A stretch of 64,000 nt of DNA from Berberis thunbergii (lineage: Eukaryota > Streptophyta > Magnoliopsida > Ranunculales > Berberidaceae): NCBI GenBank assembly GCA_003290165.1, contig QNQO01002090.1:62001-126000 (forward strand), in the 5' to 3' direction. The position numbers and the translations under genes were made by a program. The notes below the pieces were generated by a model, which had not been told where the DNA came from, ran no database searches, and saw only the letters and a list, made by a program, of their open reading frames with translations. Positions 21,200 to 31,130 of the stretch are shown here, piece after piece (position 1 is the stretch's first letter; the number at the start of each line of letters is the position of its first letter).

Positions 21200-22875
21200 A
21201 TGGAAAATTCCCTACAAAATATGGTGAAGATAACAGAAGTTTGCAGAGTGTGTCCATCACAACCAGCGCCACCCACCACCACTCTCCCTCACACATTCTT
21301 TGATCTCCTTTGGGTCACATCCCCATCTGTCTAACACCTCCTCTTCTTCTCTCTCCCTCCCACCACCACCTCCCAAAACACTCTTCACCACTTCTTCCCA
21401 CTGGCTGGTACCCTCACTTGGGTCCATGACAAGCCAGTGATACACTACTCCCAAGGTGACTCAATCCAACTCACTATCGCCGAGTCAAACTCGGATTTTG
21501 AACATTTGGTCTCTAATCACCCCCGCCAAGCTCATAAGTTCCACCCACTAATCCCTCTACTAGTACCGGTAGACACAACAAGTACCCCATTGTTGGCCAT
21601 CCAAATCACAATTTTCCCTAACCATGGAGTCTCAATTGGGTTGGCTATCCATCACGGAGTCGCGGATGGCAACACTGCTATCAACTTTCTCAAATCTTGG
21701 GCTTCAATCTGCAAATTATCCAGCCTAGCTAGCTCGTTGGACTCGACAACAACAGAGTCTGTAACATCTTTCGATCGAGCCGTGATCAAGGACCCCAAGG
21801 CAGGCACAGATTCAGGTGGGGGCTGACTTTTGAGATTTTTTTTTAAATAATTTATTTGTCTCTCAATTAGTTTTTAATTTGCTCCTCTATACTCACTTTT
21901 CACTTCAACCAAGACTTCATCCTTCAAATCATGTTGTACATATCAAATTTAAACTCTACTTTTAGAGTTAGAAATAGAGGTTAAATCCCTCAAATATCTC
22001 AAAGAACAGAAATTCTAGCGGACCTACCTTCTTTAAACACATACTCCAAAAAGGTATTTTAAAGAGGGGGCAAAAATGTATTTTCGCCCCTCAGGCTTGT
22101 TTTCCAGGCCAGTTAGAATTGCTCTTCAAAGAAACCAAAATCCACAGTTTCTTCTTCACACTCCATCGATTGGACAAGATGAGGGAAACCCCTATATTTC
22201 ATCATCTACAAAGATCTATAACTATTAAGTTATTTGAGTTCATCTTCACAAGATCCAGTAGGATCCAAACCACCTTATTCTTCTTCTTCTAGGTACCAGG
22301 TGCCTTCATTAATCACTGTGTTGGTCATCTCCACAAAAAAATTGTAAGCAACTCAATCTCTTCCTCATTTTCTTCATGTAGTAGTAATCAACGATTCAAA
22401 CCCTTCTCTTCTGTTGTGTTTCTATAAGTAGTAATCATCTTCAATGACTGTCTTTGTTGTACTCCCATTTTTTCTATAGTAGTAATCAATGAATATAGTA
22501 GTAATTCTACAGGGCCTGGATCCCCCTGCTTGGTTTGCTGCCTGGGGGGTAAAAATACACTTTTGCCCCGCTGTTTAAACACCTTTTTGTATTTTTGCTC
22601 CCCTCTTTAAACACTTTTTCCAAAAACGTTGTTAAATAGGGGGGCAAAAGTGTATTTTTGCCTCCCCAGGCAGCAACCTCGCTGGTTTTTCCAGGCCAGG
22701 AAGAATTTCGGATTTAAAAAAAAAATTCATGTTAAAGTAACTAATTTTTATATTATATTTAATTAATTATGACATCACTCCACCCCTCGACAAAAATCCT
22801 GGCTGTGTCACTGCCCCAAGAGGTTAACTGAGACGCATCTGAAGGACTTGAAGAAATTTGGTTTTTTTTTATGAA
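21200..22875 (+). pseudogene. BAHD acyltransferase, N-terminal half, interrupted
   Basis: BAHD enzymes move acyl groups from CoA to phenolic, anthocyanin or other specialised metabolites in the cytosol. From the ATG at 21200 the frame gives 'MVKITEVCRVCPSQPAPP' and 'HTFFDLLWVTSP', then a stop near 21330. After a frame change come 'LHHFFPLAGTLTW', 'FPNHGVSIGLAIHHGVADGN' (catalytic HXXXD as HGVAD) and 'FDRAVIKDPK'. The sequence resembles the malonyltransferase-type clade. At 21800 a hAT element interrupts it. Beyond 22813 the frame resumes as 'PKRLTETHLKDLKKF' and is lost near 22870. The C-terminal half lies at 26310-26917. Confidence 0.85.
21801..22813 (-). mobile_element. hAT-type element inside the BAHD gene
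   Basis: Ends 'caggcacagattc' and, reversed, 'cagtgacacagccaggattt'; the 8-bp flanks are 'ccccaagg' (21793-21800) and 'ccccaaga' (22814-22821). The inside matches the element at 27241-28485 in opposite orientation, including several short hairpins of the form 'ggggcaaaaatgtatttttgcccc'. No transposase. Removing it and one flank copy rejoins the acyltransferase frame (IKDPK-RL). Confidence 0.85.
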
Positions 22876-22939
22876 TATCATGTAAAGAACGCACGTGAAA
22901 TGGCACGTGTTGGAGTTAATAGTGTTCGAGCCATGTACA

Positions 22940-23262
22940 CCTTTACCGGACTCGGGGGAGCTCCTGCCCACAAAGGGCAGGAGAAGCTCCTGCGTATAGA
23001 TTTGGGCCGTTGAATCTGATGGACGGTCCAGATCTGTGGATTTGAAAGAAAAAGAATCACAGTTTTTAACCTTCTCTCCCCCACCTCCACCACCACCACC
23101 AGTGAGTTCACCACCACCGCCCTCACCACCACCAATGGAAACATGAGACAAAATGACTGTGTGGGGTTCTTCCAAAACTTGGTTTCAGCTCTCCTGATTT
23201 CGTTCCTCTTTGTTGATGATGTCAGCGAGCTCCAGAGCAGCAGCAAAAGCAGGAATTCAAAC
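22940..23262 (+). repeat. Left arm of ~320-bp inverted repeat (compound insertion in BAHD)
   Basis: Reads from 'actcgggggagctcctg' through 'gatttgggccgttgaatctg', a CCACCACC microsatellite, 'gacaaaatgactgtgtgggg' and 'tttcgttcctctttgttgat' to 'agcagcagcaaaagcag'. All of this recurs reversed at 25921-26258. The coding-like part (23143 onward) runs on into the methyltransferase fragment. Confidence 0.85.
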
Positions 23263-25493
23263 CTTGCGAAGATGGAAAAAGAGCTTCTTGGGTATGAGAG
23301 CATAGTTGTGACAAAACCCAATGTCCCAAATGAGCTCAAAGTATTTTTGCAGAGAAATCCATTGCCTCTTGGGAAAGATTCAAGGACTGAAATCACTGAG
23401 ATGGTGGCTTCAGTGGGGCATTCTTGTGAGAAATCGATGGAATTGCTTGCGCAATATATGAATTATAAGGTGGGTGGAACTTGCGCAATATATGAATTAT
23501 ATTGGCGCCATTTTGAGTTGATTTTTGATGTGCATATCAGAAAACCGGCGGAAATATCCACAACCCTTGTCATTTGGTTTAGGCGAGCCAATATGAGAAC
23601 AAAAACAGGTGTGTTATTCTTTCTCACTCCCATGTTCATTTTATGGGAAATATGGAAACAACGGTGCAAATGTGTTTATGACAATGCTGCCCCGAATCCT
23701 GCTTTTGTGATTTTGAATATTCAGCGTAATCTACACTTGGCAAATAATTTTATAACTCCTAAACAAGTCAGCTGGCATAAGGCTCCATTAAGGACTTTGG
23801 GGATACAAGAAACTCCAGTTTTGAGAAAGCTAAGTAGAGTTGTATTCTGGCATCCCCCTCCGTCAGATTTTGTTGCTCTCAATGTGGATGGGTCCTCTCG
23901 TAAGAACTTGGCTGCAGGCGGTGTGATCATTAGAGACTCTAGGGGTTTTTGTGTTGGGGGCAAGCAAATTTTTTTGGTGCAGACTCAAATAATAAAGCGG
24001 AATTTTTGGCTTTAGCTGAAGGTCTCCGCCTTTGCCTCTCATTGGACTTTAAACAGGTGGTTGTTCAGACGGATTCGGCAATTGTTTGTGGATGGTTTAA
24101 GGGCAATTTCAAGATACCGTGGCATTTGGAGAATATTTTGAAAGAAATCAAATTTTTGGCGGCACAAATGACATTAGATTATTCCCATATTTATAGAGAA
24201 GCCAACGCGGTGGCGGACGCGTTAGCAGATAGAGTTCAACGAGATCATAGGACTATCTCTTTCACGGCGAATGATCTTCCTAGGAGAGTGGCAGGATTAT
24301 CAGTGCTGGACCGTTGGCATACGACATACATACGTCACGGGGGACGAGTAGACGCCGCAAGAATGGGCATTGATAGACGCGGGAATCGAGAGCTGGAAGG
24401 ATACTTTGCTGTAAAACAGAGTATACACTGTTTTTCAGGGCAACGAGAGGATGCTAAGTGTATGGAATGGGCGGCCTGGGGGCTGGCTGCTGCGGTCTTG
24501 CTGCGGCAGACTGTGTTGCGGCTAAGACTGCTGGTAAGGCAGGGCGTGATGGAGGTTGCGGTGCTGAGTGGCTGCGTTGCAGTGGCCTGTGTTGCTGTTG
24601 GGCACAGTTATGGACTGTGCTGCCTGCTTGTGTTGTCTACTTGTGTTGATGCTGGATGCTTGTGCTGCCTGATTGTGTTGTTGTTGGATGCTTGTGCTGA
24701 TCATTGGCATTGTGAGGAGATGCAATTTGGTTTTGCAAATTGGTTTTGCAAGGTTTTAACAAGATGCAATTTGGTTTTGCAATTTGGTTTGGCAATTTGA
24801 TTTTAACAAGAGGCAATTTGGTTTTTGCAATGTTTTAACAAGATGCAAGTTGCATTCTCTTTTTAGCTGCAAGTGTTGGAGTTTTCTAGCTATTCTAATT
24901 TGCACAAGGTATGTTGTGGATTTGGCCAAGTTGACAATAGAACAATCTCAAGTGGTTATGTCACTTTGGGGGATGTTGGCCTAGGCTAGTGAGTTATGGA
25001 CAGTTTTTTTGGATTTTATAGTTTTATGATGTTTTGTCCAATTGGATTTCTACTTCTCGGGTAAAGTCGTCATGTACTCCCGATGTTTTGTATCAGAAAT
25101 TTTTTCAAGTAATTAAGGTCTGACATCCCATAGTTGCCCCTCCTCACTGGAGGTTCTAATAAAAAATTTAAAAAAAAAAAAAAAACTTGTCCTGATGATT
25201 GGAGCCTTGCCCAGAGGTTGATTTTGAGAGGATGTGAGCCATTGCCAAGGAAGAGGTGCTTCGCAAAATTGGTACCTAAGGTTGGTTTCTCTCTTTTTCC
25301 TATTTCTTTATGGAAGCCTGTCAGTGATAAGGTTGTGACTTGGAGTGGACTTGGTTGTAAGAATTTCAATTGCTTGAATGGTAAGAAAATTGGTAAAGAT
25401 TGTGTTGGTTGCTTTGATTTGGTTAATGGAACTGAGAAACATAGATTTGTTATGGCAGAGAGCAAGAATGATTTTGTTGTTGATGAAGCTTGA
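23263..25493 (+). pseudogene. Fragment of an At1g29790-type SAM-dependent methyltransferase gene, split by a LINE
   Basis: Upstream of 23483 the frame gives 'KMEKELLGYESI', 'NELKVFLQRNPLPLGKDSRT' and 'EMVASVGHSCEKSMELLAQ', ending 'NYKVGGT'. After the LINE, 25184-25493 continues 'CPDDWSLAQRLILRGCEPLP', 'SLWKPVSDKVVTWSGLGC' and 'KDCVGCFDL' and ends at a stop after 'NDFVVDEA'. From memory this matches the N-terminal region of a plant methyltransferase family like Arabidopsis At1g29790. The SAM-binding domain that should follow is missing, so this is a captured gene fragment, not an enzyme. Confidence 0.8.
23484..25183 (+). mobile_element. 5'-truncated LINE tail with RNase H domain and poly(A)
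   Basis: Flanked by 'aacttg' at 23478-23483 and 25184-25189 and ending in an A-run (25169-25185). It reads 'FILWEIWKQRCKCVYDN', then the plant non-LTR RNase H: 'FVALNVDGSSRKN', 'GGVIIRDSRG'; after a frameshift near 23960, 'NNKAEFLALAEGLRL', 'VQTDSAIVCGWF' and 'YREANAVADALAD'. The expected Asp (in NVDGS), Glu (AEF) and Asp (TDS) are visible. 24400-24850 is low-complexity, including tandem 'gcaatttggttttgcaa' units. Upstream RT and endonuclease are absent. Confidence 0.83.
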
Positions 25494-25920
25494 CCCTTCC
25501 AACTCAATTTTAATATTCACACCATCAACATTTCCCACCATTCAAAGCAATAAAAGCAAGCTCTCAACAACTCCCATCCATTGTTCCACTTCTTTCACTA
25601 CAACGACATTACAAGACAAAAATGCATGTCAAACATACCCATTCTCACGGTTTGCATAAAACTTGGTTTCAGCTCTCCTGATTTCGTTCCTCTTTATGAA
25701 TTAAATATTTCAGATGTATGTATATTGTTATTGAAGCAAAAGCAAATAATTTGTGTAAATAAATAACGTTGAAGGATTAGAACGACTTTGACTTTTGTTC
25801 ATTAAGAATTCTCTTCTACAACAACTGATTCATTAATCTGAGAAAATCTATCTTTTAGTGTTAGTCAAGAAATTTTAGTATTAGCAATTTGGGTTTGTTT
25901 TTAGATAATTAAACAGAAGG
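25494..25920. other. Rearranged filler of the compound insertion
   Basis: No gene. At about 25660-25697 a 38-bp stretch repeats 23177-23214 exactly in direct orientation ('aaaacttggtttcagctctc' onward), although the right arm carries the same piece inverted. The rest is AT-rich and unassigned. Confidence 0.6.
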
Positions 25921-26258
25921 CTTGCTCTGCTTCTGCTGCTGCTCTGGAGCTCCCTGACATCATCAACAAAGAGGAACGAAATCAGGAGAGTTGAAACCAA
26001 GTTGTGGAAGTACCCCACACAGTCATTTTGTCTCCTGTTTCCACTGGTGGTGGTGGGGGTGGTGGTGGTGAACTCACTGGTGGTGGTGGTAGTGGTGGAG
26101 GTGGAGGTGGAGGTGGGGGAGAGAAAGTTGGTTAAAAATTGTGATTTTTTTTCTTTCAAATCCACAGATTTAAACCGTTCATCAGATCCGACGGCCCAAA
26201 TCTATGCGCAGAAGCTCCTCCTGCCCTTTGTGCACAGGAGCGCCCCCGGGTCCCCTTT
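25921..26258 (-). repeat. Right arm of the ~320-bp inverted repeat
   Basis: Inverted counterpart of 22940-23262, with the microsatellite as GGTGGTGG and GGAGGT. The outer end is GC-rich ('gcgcccccgggtccc'). Borders to BAHD DNA are approximate; I could not find a clear target duplication. Confidence 0.8.
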
Positions 26259-26309
26259 ACCCGGGCCCGCATTAGGAGTCTCAGCCGAAGGTCGTCGAGT
26301 CTAGTAGAG

Positions 26310-26917
26310 GAGAAGGGGATGCGAGTGTTTTACACATCAACATATGTGGTCATCTGCGCTTATGTGCTGACTTGTCTACTGCCAGCACGTGCAGTGAGTC
26401 GGGAGACGATTCAGATCGGGTTTGCTACTGGTGCGAGAACCCGGTTGACTCATCCGATCCCTGCTGGGTACTTGGGGAACTGCATTGGGATTTGCTGGAC
26501 GTCGAAATTGAAAACAAGTGAGATCAAGGGTGAAGATTGGTTTGTAGTGGCAGCTGAGGCAGTTGGAAGTGCAATTCAAGCGTTGACGAGTGTTGATGAT
26601 GGAGTGTTGAGTGGAGCAGAGGAGTGGGTGAATGACAATTTGATTTCGCTGTCCGATAGTTATCGAGATGATGATGATGGCATGTCATCAAATGAACGAA
26701 TGATGGTTGCAGGATCATTGAAGTTGAATTTTTATGAGATTGATTTTGGATGGGGGAGGCCAAAGAAGAGTGAGGTGATATCTCCAAAGGTACATTTTCA
26801 CTTGGAGAGAGTGGGGATGGAGAAGGTGGGGTGGAGATTCAATTGGCTTTCACCAGTAAGCATGAGTTGGATGTTTTTACTTCTTTATTTGAGGAGGGCC
26901 TCAAAGCTCTCGAATGA
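26310..26917 (+). pseudogene. BAHD acyltransferase, C-terminal half
   Basis: The same gene as 21200-22875, on the same strand, after the compound insertion. It reads 'TYVVICAYVLTCLLPAR', 'TRLTHPIPAGYLGNCIG', 'GEDWFVVAAEAVGSAIQ' and 'FYEIDFGWGRPKKSEV', which contains the BAHD structural motif DFGWG. A final frameshift near 26855 leads to 'KHELDVFTSLFEEGLKALE' and a stop at 26915-26917, the family's usual C-terminus. Around 50 residues between the halves are missing or unreadable, so the gene is dead. Confidence 0.85.
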
Positions 26918-27049
26918 TGTCCTAAGGTGGAGTGACTACAACTTTCGTTCAATAACAATTAATGTTGAAATTTTTTTTCTTTTCTATAGTCCTTGTTGAT
27001 TATAAAATTATAAAACTAAATTTTCTATTTATTTAGGAGTTAAATATGT

Positions 27050-28533
27050 GTAAGTAATGTGAGATAAAACATATTTTTGTTATTTTTTATTGAAGGACTA
27101 TTAGTAGGTGCTCATCCCGTCCTATCACGTCCCGTCTCGATCTCGTTTGAGATAAAATAAGGTCGGGATGACATTCATCCCATCCCATCACATTTCGATC
27201 CATCCCATTTTGATCCCGAATAAACGAGATGGGATAGGAACAGTGACGGAGCCAGGATTTTTGTCGAGGGGGGGCGGAGTGATGTCATAATTAATTAAAT
27301 ATAATATAAAAATTAGTTATTTTAACATGAATTTTTTTTAAATCCGAAATTCTTCCTGACCTAGAAAAACCAGCGAGGTTGTTGTCTGGGGAGGCAAAAA
27401 TACACTTTTGCCCCCTTTTTAACAACCTTTTTGGAAAATGTGTTTAAAGATGGGGGCAAAAATGTATTTTTGCCCCCCTCTTTAACAATCTTTTTGGAAA
27501 AGCTGTTTAAAGATGAGGGAGAAAAGTGTATTTTTGCCCCCTAGGCAGCAAACCAAGCAGGGGGACCCAGGCCCTGTAGAATTACTACTATATTCATTGA
27601 TTACTACTATAGCAAAAAGGGGAGTACAACAAAGACAGTCATTGAAGATGATTACTATTATATTCATTGAAGATGATTACTACTTATAAAAACACAACCG
27701 AAGAGAAGAGTTTGAATCATTGATTACTACTACATGAAGAAAATGAGGAAGAGATTGAGTTACTTACGATTTTTTTGTGGAGATGACCAACACGGTGATT
27801 AATGAAGGCACCTGGTACCTACAAGAAGAAGAATAAGGTGGTGAAATATAGGGGTTTCCCTCATCTTATCCAATCGATGGAGTATGAAGAAGAAACTGTG
27901 AATTTTGGTTTCTTTGAGGAGCAGTTCTAGCTGGTCTGGGAAACCAGCCTGATTTCCCTGCCTGAGAGGCGAAAATACATTTTTGCCCCCTCTTTAAAAC
28001 ATCTTTTTGGAGTATTGTTTAAAAAAGGGGGGCAAAAATGTATTTTCGCCCCCTCCCCCAGGCAGGGAAGACTGGCTAGAATTTCTGTTCTTTGAGAGAT
28101 TTGAGGGATTTAACCTCTATCTCTAACTCTAAAAGTATAGTTTGAATTCTCAAATTCTAGACAGCCTGGGAGAGGCTGCCTGAGGGGGCCCAAAATACAA
28201 GTTTGCCCCCCCCCCTCTTTAAATACCTTCTCCAAAAAGTTGTTTAAAGAGGGAGGGGAGGGCAAATTTGTATTTTGACCCCCCAGACAGCAAATCGGAC
28301 TGTCTACCCGAGCTGTCTAGAATAACTCGTTTGAATTTGATATGTACATGATTTGAAGGACAAAGTCCTGATTAAAGTGAAAAGTGAGAATAGAGGGGCA
28401 CATAAAAAACTAATTGAAAAAAAAAAATTCTCAAAAGTCAGTGGGGGCAAGTGCGCCCACTCGCCCCCTCGTAGATCCGTGCCTAGATAGGAAAGAGTCC
28501 ATCTCGTCCCATCCCATTCCATACCCACCCTTA
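27050..28533. mobile_element. hAT-type CATCCC MITE (copy 2), left end lost, split by another hAT
   Basis: 27050-27240 and 28494-28533 match the right two-thirds of the MITE at 19429-20041, followed by 'cttttgtt' (28534-28541) and then the PLR leader. The gap is the element at 27241-28485. This copy shares its position relative to PLR with copy 1, so it was there before the duplication. Confidence 0.85.
27241..28485 (+). mobile_element. hAT-type element nested in the MITE
   Basis: Starts 'cagtgacggagccagg' and ends 'gatccgtgccta'. Imperfect terminal inverted repeats (CAGTGACGGA against TAGGCACGGA) and an exact 8-bp duplication 'gataggaa' (27233-27240, 28486-28493). Inside, at least four inverted-repeat modules of the form 'ggggcaaaaatg..cattttgcccc' are spaced along it. 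No transposase. Homologue at 21801-22813. Confidence 0.92.
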
Positions 28534-28596
28534 CTTTTGTTAGGTGAAATGAGACTATCATGTCTTGCACTCAAGCAAGCCGTACATGTTCCTCTC

Positions 28597-28606
28597 TTTT
28601 ATATCA
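28597..28606 (+). promoter_or_regulatory. Candidate TATA box of the PLR-like gene
   Basis: 'ttttatatca' lies 50-59 bp before the ATG at 28656 and is identical in the duplicated copy (from about 20102). The leader would be short. MITE DNA ends at 28533, so any further promoter sequence lies within transposon-derived DNA. Confidence 0.45.
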
Positions 28607-28655
28607 TGTGTACTGAGATTTTTGTTTTACGTGTGGCTGCTCCGAGGAGAGAAAG

Positions 28656-28984
28656 ATGAGCACCAAAAGCAAGGTTCTTGTTGTAGGAGGGACTGGGTAC
28701 CTTGGAAGGATGTTGGTGAAGGCAAGTCTAGCTCATGGACATATAACCTACGTGCTTCGGCGACCTGAGATCGGGCTCAATATTGACAAGTTGTTGATGC
28801 TCTTATCCTTTAAACAACAAGGAGCACACCTGATTGAAGGTTCACTTTCTGATCATCAAAGCCTTGTGCATGCACTCAAACAAGTCGATGTTGTTATTAG
28901 TGCAATGTCTGGGGTTGATCAAAACCTTCTCTTACAACTCAAGCTAGTTGACGCCATCAAAGAAGCAGGAAATATCAAGGTATA

Positions 28985-29059
<75 letters not shown>

Positions 29060-30253
29060 CTATTTTGATTGATTGACAATTATATGATTTATTTTGATAA
29101 TTCTAGATCATCAAATTTGATACTCAACTTGTTTCAGTATTCGTTCGCATAGTAAACTTTGGTTTTATAAGATGAACATTTGTTTGTCAACATACATCTA
29201 TTTCAAAACATTAATTGATGAAAATATATTAAAAAAATGTTAGAAAATCAGGTTTTGCAATCAAGATGATGTGATGTAACCATTACAGAATGATGTAATC
29301 ACTATTACTCAAATCAGTTCAATCAAGCTTTTCGATTAATTTGTTCAAAAATTGTGCATGTAGCGTTTCTTGCCTTCAGAATTCGGGATGGATCCATCAA
29401 AAATGCAACACGCGCTTGAGCCAGGAAACGTAACATTTGTGGAGAAGATGATAGTAAGAAAAGCTATTGAAGCCGCGGGCATCCCCTTTACTTATATCTC
29501 TGCAAACTGCCTTGGTGCATACTTCATCGGGAGCCTGTCACAGATGTGTACACTTTTTCCGTCCAAGGAAAAGGTTTGCCTCTACGGAGAAGGCAACATT
29601 AAAGGTCAGTATCTATCTGATCCATGTATTATAAGAAATGTGTAATCACTTACTAGTTTTTAGACCTATATGCTCAGCACAGAGTATATATAGTTTAGTA
29701 GATTTGTATTTTGAAAAATAAAATTAAAAAACATCATAATCAATTTATATCTAAAAGTTGGTCTCATTTTTTAATTTTTTTTTTTCCATTTCTATTTTTA
29801 TTTTACAGCAATTTATGTAGATGAGGAAGATGTTGCTACCTATACTATCAAGACAATCGATGATTCGCGTACATTGAATAAAACTGTATATATTAGGCCT
29901 CCAGACAATATAATGTCTCAATTAGAGTTGATTGAAGCTTGGGAATCAGTCATTGGAAAGAAACTTGAAAAATTCAGTATCTCTCAAGAAGAATTTCTTG
30001 CTTCCATGAAAGGTAATTATCAAGTAATGTTGTGACTTTCCAAATGATAGAGATCGATAAATTGGTGAATTGAAAGTTTTTTTTTTCAGGAATGGATTTT
30101 TTGGGACAACTTGGGGTGTGTCATTTTTACCACATCTTTTTTGAAGGATGTCTAACAAGGTTCGAAATAGGAGAAGGTGGTGAAGAGGCTTCGAAGCTTT
30201 ATCCAGAGGTCAAATATACTCGAGTCATTGAATACCTAAGACGATATCTCTAG
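28656..30253 (+). CDS. PLR: Pinoresinol-lariciresinol reductase-like enzyme (four exons)
   Basis: NADPH-dependent reductase of the PCBER/IFR/PLR family. PLRs reduce pinoresinol to lariciresinol and on to secoisolariciresinol in lignan synthesis in the cytosol. Exons: 28656-28979, 29364-29604, 29809-30012 and 30090-30253, all with GT-AG introns, giving 310 residues (family about 310-317). 'VLVVGGTGYLGRMLVKAS' is the nucleotide-binding loop (residues ~7-24). 'FVEKMIVRKAIEAAGIPFTY' holds the catalytic Lys at about residue 136. 'EFGMDPSKMQHALEPG', 'AIYVDEEDVATYTIKTIDD' and 'YPEVKYTRVIEYLRRYL' are PLR-like. A few residues usual for PLR after 'SAMSGV' are missing. No stop or frameshift seen; probably functional. 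Other members of the family (PCBER, isoflavone reductase) are the main alternatives. Confidence 0.87.
28981..29055. repeat. TA microsatellite in PLR intron 1
   Basis: Nearly pure TA run of about 75 bp starting at the splice donor. The duplicate copy has only about 30 bp (20419-20448), so it expanded or contracted after duplication. Confidence 0.95.
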
Positions 30254-31130
30254 ACAAATTGATGGATGAAGTATAAGAAGATATCATGATGATGAAACTC
30301 CATGACAAGCTAAGTTTAGTGTTTGTAATTTCACTTTCTTCTTCTTCTGTTTTTCATTTTTTCTTTTGTTCTTCGTCTCTTCTTCTTTATCTTCATTTAT
30401 TTTCTTCTGTTTTTGAGGCTCTCTGGTACGAATCCAACGCTAGGGGCCTGTCATTACAATGTAATACTTTGGTGATTATAAACACTTCAATTCTAGAGAG
30501 TCAGACCCCTAACGCCAAGGGACTCTACATGTGTGTTTGTGTGTGATTGGTAGATTTATGAGGATCTGTGGAATGATGAAATATATAGAGGCTGCCTGAC
30601 GTGCCTAGCCCGATTCTCTACACGAACTGTTATAAACACTATACATCAATCAACTTTAAACAAAAAGCCTAGCAAACTCATGTGGATTTTAATATTTGTA
30701 GAACGGGTGAGAACAGTTGGGAAACAGTTTGATTTATGAAATATTAATTAATCTATGGGTAGGCAAAAAGATTAGAACCGGCCAAATTCAAATCTATCCT
30801 TGTATGATTATTAATAGTTAACTATATGGAAATAAAAAATGTTAGGTATGTTTAACTGTTGATCTTGATAGTTTGTATAATAATGTATTAACCCATACTA
30901 ATAATGTGGTCAGTTGGAATTAGGTGAAAGTAATGTGGGCTCTTGGCTGACCTTCTTCTAGAAGAGTGACGACATATTCGTTCCCATGCTTATATAAAAA
31001 GAGTTGTTGTCAATGGTTGGATGGTTAAGATTGTGGTAATTTAAACTTCACGTTTTGGGTTTTATACTCACCAGTGACACGCTTGCTTTTTAAAAAAAAA
31101 AAAAAATTGTCGTTGATCATCACTGACATT
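30254..31130 (+). other. 3' flank of the PLR gene
   Basis: A CT-rich 3' UTR-like stretch (30320-30420), then an imperfect fold-back at 30434-30525 ('aacgctaggggcctg' against 'cagacccctaacgcc'). No further gene seen up to the LINE. Confidence 0.45.

Noticed and set aside
22759..23175. Minus-strand glycine-rich ORF
   Set aside because: It is the CCACCACC microsatellite of the left inverted arm read on the other strand; no conserved domain.
24430..24800. Long open frames with Cys/Leu/Val-rich translations
   Set aside because: Low-complexity 'tgctg/ttgtg' sequence in the LINE 3' region; open in several frames at once, so not evidence of coding.
30434..30525. Fold-back 'aacgctaggggcctg' / 'cagacccctaacgcc', similar to 58735-58770
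   Set aside because: Possible MITE end, but arms are short, spacing is irregular and no target duplication was found.
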